Below are positions 58,560 to 64,000 of a stretch of DNA of 64,000 nt, one piece after another (the stretch's first letter is position 1; every line of letters begins with the position of its first letter). A program made the position numbers and the translations under genes. Source of the DNA: RI-153 sp963721725 (lineage in GTDB: Bacteria; Chloroflexota; Anaerolineae; Caldilineales; Caldilineaceae); the NCBI GenBank assembly GCA_963721725.1, contig CAVRLX010000016.1, forward strand, positions 744,001 to 808,000, in the 5' to 3' direction. A model generated the notes under the pieces. The model was not told the DNA's origin, made no database searches, and saw only the letters and a list, made by a program, of their open reading frames with translations.

Positions 58560-60260
58560 TTAGGCGGCGGCTTCGCTTCGGGAACGGCTGGCCGTGACGG
58601 CTTCGGTTGTAGACCACTCTGCAATAATCGAGGCGATCACTTCCGGGTTGTGGCGCGCAATGGCACGCAGGCGCAATTCAGATTCGTCGGGCGGCGGCAG
58701 TTGAAAGTAATCATCGAACTTGTCATAGGCTGCATCATAAGCCGCGTAGCGATCTTTAGAGCCAGACGCCCGTGCATAGGCCGAGGCAGCGCTCTTTTGC
58801 AGGCTGCTGGCGGGCAGAGAAGCGCTGGCATCCTGGGGCAGGGCCGGTGTCTCTGACGGCACTACATAGGGCATCATGCGTTTTTGCATGTCGCTAAAGA
58901 TCTTGCGCGTGAAGAAGAGCACAAGCCCCAACGCCAGCAAGACGGCTACAATCATCCCAATGCGAATATACAGTTCCTGTTGTTGCTGGGCTTCGAAGCG
59001 CGCCATCTCCTGCGCATAAAAATCGTCGTTAAAGGGAACACGCTGCACCTGCACAGCATCGCCGCGGGCGGGGTCTGCGCCCACAGCGGCTTCGATTAAC
59101 GACTTGACACTTTCCACTTGGGTGTCGGGCAAGGTCTCATCCAACAAGACGGCCACCGAAATTCGTTGCACGGTCCCCGGCTGTTTCACCAAACTGCGTG
59201 TCTCTTTGGAGACTTCGTAGTTAATCGTATCCGAGCGGCGTGTATAGTCGCCACTGCCTGTGCCGCCGGCCTGATAGCTGGGCACATCCACCGGCGCGTT
59301 GGGATCCACGCCCGGCACGCCGCCCACACCAGCCCCACCGCTGCCCGTCCAGCTCTCTTCTTCGCGGCTGCTGCTGCGGATCACGCTGCCCACTTCGCCT
59401 GCCGGGGCATAGGTCTCCACCTGCGCCTCTTCCAGATCCCAGTTCATGTCTACGCTGACCCGGACCACGGTTTTCTTGGGGCCGAGGGTCTGATCCAACA
59501 TGGCCTGGAGATCGTTCTGCGTTTCCAGTTCCACTTTGCGCTGCACTTCGATCTGGCTGGTGCTGACCGAGGCGGTTGACATCTCGCCTTTGGCGTCGGG
59601 CATGTCATAGAGATTGCCCGCCACATCGACCAGGGTAATATTTTTGGCGTCCAGCCCTTCTACGCTGTTGGCAACCAAGAAACGAATCGACTGCACTTGG
59701 CTGACTTCCAGCCGCACACCGGGCCGGGTTTTGAGGATCACCGAGGCTTTGGGCTGCTGTTGCTGTTCCACAAAGAGACTCTGTTCGGGCAAGACCAAAT
59801 GCACCCGTGCCAGTTCCACGCCCTCCACCGCCGTAATCGTGCGGCTAAGTTCGCCTTCTAACGCGCGCTGAAAATTCACCCGTTGCATGAACTCCGTCAT
59901 GCCCAGATTGCCCAGCGATCCGCTGTCGAACATTTCATAGCCAATCGTGCCGCCCTGTGGCAGATTTTTGGAGGCCAGCTTAAGCCGGGCCGAAGCCACT
60001 TGCCCCTGTTCAACTTCAATGGCACTGCCGTTTTCCGCCAGCCGATAGGGGATCTTCTGGCTGTCCAGTTCGTCCACAATGGCGGCGGCATCGCGGTCGT
60101 TTAGGTCGCGATAGAGCACTGCATATTGCGGATCGTTCATCCACAGCCCCATCACCACAAACATGCCAATGGCGGTGAGCACAGTCGCCAATCCGGCAAA
60201 GCGCTGCCAGGGCGCCAGTTGTGACCAGATGTTGGTTGCTTTGGTGCGCATTTCGTTCAT
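58560..60260 (-). CDS. fliF: Flagellar MS-ring protein FliF
   Basis: 566 residues. The first membrane segment is near residues 20-42 (FAGLATVLTAIGMFVVMGLW), followed by LYRDLNDRDAAAIVDELDSQKIPYRLAENGSAIEV and FQRALEGELSRTITAVEGVELARVHLVLPEQSLF, the ring-building motifs. NYEVSKETRSLVKQPGTVQRISVAVLLDE is the second periplasmic domain. The last membrane segment is at IGMIVAVLLALGLVLFF, and the acidic C-terminal tail (RLRAIARHNPEVIASIIAEW) binds FliG. It is the base of the motor and export apparatus. Confidence 0.95.
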   Translation of the reverse strand: MNEMRTKATNIWSQLAPWQRFAGLATVLTAIGMFVVMGLWMNDPQYAVLYRDLNDRDAAAIVDELDSQKIPYRLAENGSAIEVEQGQVASARLKLASKNLPQGGTIGYEMFDSGSLGNLGMTEFMQRVNFQRALEGELSRTITAVEGVELARVHLVLPEQSLFVEQQQQPKASVILKTRPGVRLEVSQVQSIRFLVANSVEGLDAKNITLVDVAGNLYDMPDAKGEMSTASVSTSQIEVQRKVELETQNDLQAMLDQTLGPKKTVVRVSVDMNWDLEEAQVETYAPAGEVGSVIRSSSREEESWTGSGGAGVGGVPGVDPNAPVDVPSYQAGGTGSGDYTRRSDTINYEVSKETRSLVKQPGTVQRISVAVLLDETLPDTQVESVKSLIEAAVGADPARGDAVQVQRVPFNDDFYAQEMARFEAQQQQELYIRIGMIVAVLLALGLVLFFTRKIFSDMQKRMMPYVVPSETPALPQDASASLPASSLQKSAASAYARASGSKDRYAAYDAAYDKFDDYFQLPPPDESELRLRAIARHNPEVIASIIAEWSTTEAVTASRSRSEAAA

Positions 60261-60280
60261 GGTGGGTCTCAGTCGTTAGA

Positions 60281-60363
60281 AAATGGCGATTGGGGATTAG
60301 CGATTGGGAATTAGAGATTGGGGATCGGGTGCGTGGACACCAATATCTAATCCCCAATATCCA
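60281..60363. repeat. AATC/GATT short tandem repeats in the fliE-fliF gap
   Basis: The 111-base gap holds degenerate GATTGGGGATTAGC-type units, then an inverted set ending TCCCCAATATCC. Both orientations are present, so the RNA could fold on itself. It is the same repeat style as 24473-24525 and 4478-4497. Confidence 0.7.
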
Positions 60364-60371
60364 ATACCTTC

Positions 60372-60698
60372 TTACACCTGCATCCGCTGCACTTCTTGAT
60401 AGGCTTCAAGCACCTTATTGCGCACTTGCAGCGCCAGGTTCAGGTTCAACATGGACTCTTCCATCTGTAACATGACATGATGCAGATCGATGGGTTCGCC
60501 GGCCACCATCGCCGCGATATTACCGTCGGCGGTTTTTTGGCCTTTGTCCAAGGCCACTACAGCTTGTTCAAACATCTGCCCCATGCTGTCGGCTACATTG
60601 GCCGCGCTCTCTTTCGAGACCGTGCGTTTCTCCACTTTGCTGCCCAACATGTCCAGATTCTGAAGCGCACTGCTAAAGTTAATTGCATCCATTGCCAT
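60372..60698 (-). CDS. fliE: Flagellar hook-basal body protein FliE
   Basis: 108 residues. VADSMGQMFEQAVVALDKGQK and DLHHVMLQMEESMLNLNLALQVRNKVLEAYQEVQRMQV are the conserved C-terminal helices of FliE, which joins the MS ring to the rod. It follows flgC with 11 bases between. Confidence 0.92.
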   Translation of the reverse strand: MAMDAINFSSALQNLDMLGSKVEKRTVSKESAANVADSMGQMFEQAVVALDKGQKTADGNIAAMVAGEPIDLHHVMLQMEESMLNLNLALQVRNKVLEAYQEVQRMQV

Positions 60699-60709
60699 GA
60701 GAAATCTCT

Positions 60710-61159
60710 CTATCTACCAATTTGAAGCGCAGCCTGCGCCATGCTTTTAACCGTTTGAATCACCGTGATATTGGCCTGATAGGCTTTGCTGGCCGCCATC
60801 ATGTCTACCATTTCTGTGGTAATGTCCACATTGGGATATTCCACAAAGCCCTCGGCGTCAGCGTCAGGGTGATCAGGCTCATAGGTGCGCACCATGTCCT
60901 CGTTGCTCTCATCAATGCGCGTCACCCGCACCCCCGCCAGCCCATCGGCCTGGGCCAGATCTTGCTGGCGGTTAAACTGGCTCATGGGCGTTTGCTGCGC
61001 CTCTTGGGGTTGAAAGACCACCCGTTTGCGTCGAAAGGCGCCGCCCTCTTCGGTGCGCGTGGTCTGGCTGTTGGCAATGTTGTTGCTGATCACGTCCATG
61101 CGTAGCCGCTCGGCGGTGAGGGCACTCCCGCTGATGCGTAACGATCGATAAATGCTCAT
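60710..61159 (-). CDS. flgC: Flagellar rod protein FlgC
   Basis: 149 residues. MSIYRSLRISGSALTAERLRMDVISNNIANSQTTRTEEGGAFRRKRVVFQP is the N-terminal rod motif, GVRVTRIDESNEDMVRTYEPDHPDADAEGFVEYPNVDITTEMVDMM the middle, and SKAYQANITVIQTVKSMAQAAL the C-terminal helix. Its start overlaps the stop of the glycosidase gene upstream (ATGA), so the two are probably coupled in translation. Confidence 0.95.
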   Translation of the reverse strand: MSIYRSLRISGSALTAERLRMDVISNNIANSQTTRTEEGGAFRRKRVVFQPQEAQQTPMSQFNRQQDLAQADGLAGVRVTRIDESNEDMVRTYEPDHPDADAEGFVEYPNVDITTEMVDMMAASKAYQANITVIQTVKSMAQAALQIGR

Positions 61160-62391
61160 ACTGTCTGCTCCTGTTTCAGAATGTCCACCAGCGGGGCGCG
61201 ACCGTCTGGGCGGAAGAGCGCTTGATGATTCCAGGCGGCGTCGTTGCGTCCGCTTCCCGATTCATTGGCAATAATCCAATACGTATAAGCGAAATAGTAC
61301 TCTTCGCGCTGGGGTAAGTACCGATAGGCGTCGGCCACAATTTTGGTGGCATCCTGCTGCGAAAGCGTCTGCCCCGGATAAATACCTGCCTCTGTGCCGA
61401 TCTGGGGCAGACTGCGGCCCAGGCTCTCTTGCACAATGCGGTCATACTCGCGCACACGCAGGTGGGCATCGCCATAGTTGTGCACGCTTAGCCAGCTTTG
61501 ATCCAGCACGTCGTTGCCGCCCAATTTTTTTACGGCTTCCAACGATTCGCGCAGAAATTTCAGATCATCCATGTCGCCGGGCGCTGCACCCGGCGCCAGC
61601 CCTGGCGTGGGGCTAAGCGATCCGAAACCGGGATAGCCACCGGCGTTTACGACTTCACGGGCAGCGTCTAACCACTTCTCGGCAAATTTCGCCGGGTTGG
61701 GGGCTTGCCCGCTGTTTTCCAGGCGTAAATTCGGCTCGTTGTAAAGCTGGAAATAGTTGACGCCCATTGCCTTGTAATGGCGCACCATGTCGGCAATATC
61801 GCCGTCAATCGCAGCGCCACCATCGGTATAGACGCGCATCACCGGCTCGATGCCGTTGCTCACCAGTTTCTTGATCAGATAGTCGTTCTTTTGTCTATCC
61901 GTGCCGTCGTTGAGCAAGGTCACCCATTTGATGCCCATCTCCGACGCTTCGCCCACATACTTGTCAATCACATCGGTGGATTGGCTCGTGGTGGGGATCC
62001 AATGAATGCCGCGTCCGTTGTCTTTGGGCGGGCGAGGAAAGGCCGAGAGTGGCAAGGCCGTGCGACTGCGTTCGGCGCTTGTGGTTGCCCCGACACTACT
62101 AGGCGCGGTCAAGGACGCGGCGGCGAATCGACCCTCTGTGCGGCTGGAAAGTGGTTTGCCCGGAGGTTGCCAGCGGTTGAGCATAAAAGCGGGCAGCGGC
62201 GACGGGGACGGCGTGTTGAGGAAGGCCAGTTGGGCAAAGCGGCTGGGCGGGGGCGTGGTTGCCGCTGTGCTGTCACTTTGCAGTTTGCCAGACAGCACGG
62301 TGGCAAACTCACCCGATCCATTGCCATTGGAGACGGGGTTGGGTTCACCGGCAGGTTGGGGTACTGGCTGTACAGATGGAATCTTCGACAT
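61156..62391 (-). CDS. Clan GH-A glycosidase encoded in the flagellar operon
   Basis: 411 residues, intact. The first about 115 residues are disordered (Pro, Ser, Thr rich, with GEFATVLSGKLQSD) and lack a signal peptide. The barrel runs from DNGRGIHWIPTTSQS. MGVNYFQLYNEPNLR holds the Asn-Glu-Pro acid/base motif and LPQIGTEAGIYPG the nucleophile-type Glu, so both clan GH-A catalytic residues are present. QSWLSVHNYGDA lies between. It is first in the operon and overlaps flgC. Its most likely job is wall or polysaccharide cleavage during rod assembly, with export by the flagellar system, but this is inference. A paralog without the acid/base Glu is at 44283-47249. Confidence 0.78.
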   Translation of the reverse strand: MSKIPSVQPVPQPAGEPNPVSNGNGSGEFATVLSGKLQSDSTAATTPPPSRFAQLAFLNTPSPSPLPAFMLNRWQPPGKPLSSRTEGRFAAASLTAPSSVGATTSAERSRTALPLSAFPRPPKDNGRGIHWIPTTSQSTDVIDKYVGEASEMGIKWVTLLNDGTDRQKNDYLIKKLVSNGIEPVMRVYTDGGAAIDGDIADMVRHYKAMGVNYFQLYNEPNLRLENSGQAPNPAKFAEKWLDAAREVVNAGGYPGFGSLSPTPGLAPGAAPGDMDDLKFLRESLEAVKKLGGNDVLDQSWLSVHNYGDAHLRVREYDRIVQESLGRSLPQIGTEAGIYPGQTLSQQDATKIVADAYRYLPQREEYYFAYTYWIIANESGSGRNDAAWNHQALFRPDGRAPLVDILKQEQTV

Positions 62392-62441
62392 GGCGTTTCT
62401 CTTGGGCGCTGTCCACTGGGCGGTTGTGCTTTCCTGTGGAC

Positions 62442-62447
62442 ATTATA
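62442..62447 (-). promoter_or_regulatory. Possible -10 element of the flagellar operon
   Basis: On the minus strand TATAAT occurs 51 bases upstream of the ATG at 62391. No convincing -35 box was found 16-18 bases before it, and no sigma-28-type element was seen in the 289-base gap, so this is weak. Confidence 0.3.
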
Positions 62448-62569
62448 GAAACACCTTCATACCAAGGGCATAACAAGAATATAACCGAACCGTAAAAGGA
62501 GGGAACTGGGGAGTAGGCAATTGGGCTATTTATAAGGCGGCGTAAATGAGATCACAGTCATTGCAGCGG

Positions 62570-62611
62570 CCCAAGTCCCCGGCACTTTCTGTAAAGTGCC
62601 GGGGACTTGGG
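62570..62611. repeat. Perfect inverted repeat, 19-base arms, 4-base loop
   Basis: CCCAAGTCCCCGGCACTTT (62570-62588) pairs with 62593-62611 around CTGT. It lies 70 bases after the stop of the Thr/Pro-rich protein and could act as its terminator, though no T-run follows. Fragments of the same sequence occur near 48455 and 48510. Confidence 0.85.
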
Positions 62612-62680
62612 TATCGTATTTTCGTGGAATCGCCCTATGGACGCCGGACTTTACGACCCTGTGCCTACCGCGCCCCGTCT

Positions 62681-64000
62681 CTACCGCTGCACAGCGGGCA
62701 GGTAGAGCCAATCCGCCTGCCCGTCTGTGCGCTGACCGGCTGCCGATGCATCCCCTTGCACGCTAGGCAGGTAGATCGAATGCCGCTTCTGGATCGGCAT
62801 GGGCGGCACTGTGACCGTGTTACTGCCGCCCACACTCACCTGAACCGGTGGAATTACAACGGCGTTCTGGCCGGGTGGCAGTTCCACGACAAGGCTGTAT
62901 TGCCCCACGGGAACGCTGGCGAACGTATAGGCCCCGTTGGCGTCGGTTACAGTGGTGCGGGTGACGGTGACCTCTCGGTTGTTGTCGGTGAGCGTCACCG
63001 TTGCCCCGGCAATGCCCGGCTCCCCGGTCTCCTGGCTGCCGTTACGATTGATGTCATCGTAGATCATTCCACTGATCGTCGCGCTGTCCACGGTGGGGGT
63101 TGGCGTCCTGGTGGACATGACTGTGGCCGTTGGCGTATGTGTTGCTGTTGGGCCGTTGGCACTGACGACGGTGTGCCTGTAGCTGTTGGGATTGGCGTGA
63201 TCGTGTGTGTCATTGTGGGCGACGGCGTCAGCGTCGCTGTGGCTGTCGGCGTTGGTGTTGCCGTCCCCGTTGGAGTTAGCGTTGGTGTAGATGTCAAGGT
63301 CGCCGTCGGAACCAGAGTTGCCGTCTGTGTGGCCGTTGAAGTCGGCGTGTGTGATGGTGTGGCTATATGTGTGGGCGTGGTCGTCCCCGTTGGAATCGGC
63401 GTGGCTGTAAGGGTATGCGTCGCTGTGGTTGTCGCTGTCGCTGTGTCAGTCGGCGTCGGTGTATGTGTCAAGGTCGCCGTCGGAACCGGTGACGCTGTCT
63501 GTGTGGCCGTTGAAGTCGGCGTTGGTGTTGACGTTGCCGTCGCCTGTGCAGTCTGGGTGCGGGTAGCGGTTAAGGTTGGCACGTTTGTCTTTGTCGGCGT
63601 TACCGTTGGTGTCCCTGTATGCATGGCCGTCGGTGTCCCTGTCTTGGTCGGCGTGGCTGTCGGCGGCACCGTACCCGTGTGGGTTGCGGTCGGCGTAGAT
63701 GTTGGCTGGGCCGTACCGGTGTGGGTTGCGGTCAGCGTAGATGTTGGCTGGGCTGTGCCCGTGTGCGTAGGCGTGGGTGTGGCAGTTGAGGCGACGGTTG
63801 ATGTTGCCGTTGATGTTTTCGTCGCCGATGGGGTTACGGTTGCAGTTGGGGTCGCCGTGCCCGTCGCCGTGCCGGTCGGCGTGACCGTGGGTGTAACCGT
63901 TGGCGGCGTGCCCACATCGGGGCCGGTATAAGTGGCCGTGGTACAGTTGCCCGCCAGATCACAGACGCGGAAGCTGTCATTGGTGCGCGCAAAGTCTGCT
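62681..64000 (-). CDS. Surface protein with Thr/Pro-rich stalk and SdrD/Cna-B-like domain (5' end outside window, frameshifted)
   Basis: The minus-strand frame is open from the window edge (FARTNDSFRVCDLAGNCTTATYTGPDVG, with two Cys) into about 250 residues of Thr, Pro and Ala repeats such as TPTATHTGT and PTATLT. Near 63150 the frame changes and continues as TATVMSTRTPTPTVDS. It then runs ATISGMIYDDINRNGSQETGEPGIAGATVTLTDN, a typical SdrD/Cna-B-like calcium/beta domain with YTFASVPVGQYSLVVELPPGQ. It ends at 62681 with WLYLPAVQR. No LPXTG or membrane anchor is seen. The Thr/Pro stretch looks like a glycosylated stalk. Confidence 0.75.

Noticed and set aside
62546..63931. A 461-residue plus-strand open frame rich in Val-Gly repeats
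   Set aside because: It is the antisense of the Thr/Pro-rich stalk and inherits its repeats; the minus strand has domain-level support.
1..64000. tRNA and rRNA genes
   Set aside because: No cloverleaf-like T-arm/anticodon pattern or rRNA-like conserved stretch was recognised by eye; a covariance-model scan would be needed to be certain.

Overview
This is a 64 kb bacterial chromosome segment. The likeliest source is a flagellated member of the Chloroflexota (Anaerolineae/Caldilineae-like). That is an inference from several traits together: a XisH/XisI pair, heptameric short tandem repeats, secreted proteins with Thr/Pro-rich linkers, a DUF5107-type secreted protein, a YacP/NYN protein, a Cmr-type CRISPR remnant, and no outer-membrane flagellar ring genes in view. 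No rRNA or tRNA gene and no CRISPR array was recognised. Many otherwise well-conserved genes are split by single-base frameshifts (about 30 sites), so uncorrected indels in a draft or metagenomic assembly are likely. These genes are reported as single spans with the breaks noted.

Layout. 1-4475 (minus): M14 carboxypeptidase, M20 peptidase, small membrane protein, NYN ribonuclease-like protein, family 2 glycosyltransferase. 4705-9672 (plus): DnaQ-DinG helicase/exonuclease, ResB-like membrane protein, uridine kinase. 9672-25394 (plus): a dense surface-polysaccharide cluster with seven glycosyltransferases of the GT4/GT-B and GT87 types, two CgeB-like glycosyltransferases, GDP-fucose synthase-type epimerase, flippase, DUF268 methyltransferase and WecB. 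Most of its genes overlap stop-to-start. A coiled-coil PD-(D/E)XK-like gene built on 21-bp repeats sits inside it. 25488-30235 (plus): VapBC-type toxin-antitoxin pair, Fe-S PD-(D/E)XK nuclease, XisH/XisI and RecJ. 30292-41275 (plus): alpha/beta hydrolase, then a compact NRPS pathway (two stand-alone A-T proteins, one C-A-T-TE protein, a cyclic-peptide-type ABC exporter) and an OsmC protein. The A domain of the C-A-T-TE protein matches the published beta-alanine code at 9 of 10 positions by hand alignment, and its thioesterase has a Cys nucleophile.

41281-48235 (minus): response regulator, SH3/beta-propeller exported protein, large secreted clan GH-A-like/DUF5107 protein, phytanoyl-CoA dioxygenase-like protein. 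48702-49932 (plus): a decayed type III-B CRISPR locus (5' end of cmr1, an MNT nucleotidyltransferase, a Cmr5-like piece and a RAMP 3' end). 50088-62391 (minus): a flagellar basal-body/hook operon in the order glycosidase-flgC-fliE-fliF-fliG-fliH-fliI-fliJ-slt-flgB-fliK-flgD-TIGR02530-flgE, ending at a strong terminator. A clan GH-A glycosidase without a signal peptide occupies the position upstream of flgC where flgB normally lies. 62681-64000 (minus): C-terminal part of a surface protein with an SdrD/Cna-B-like domain and a long Thr/Pro-rich stalk, cut by the window edge.

Perfect palindromes of several sequence families sit between genes across the right half. AATC/CACTTCG-type short tandem repeats occur both between genes and inside glycosyltransferase reading frames.
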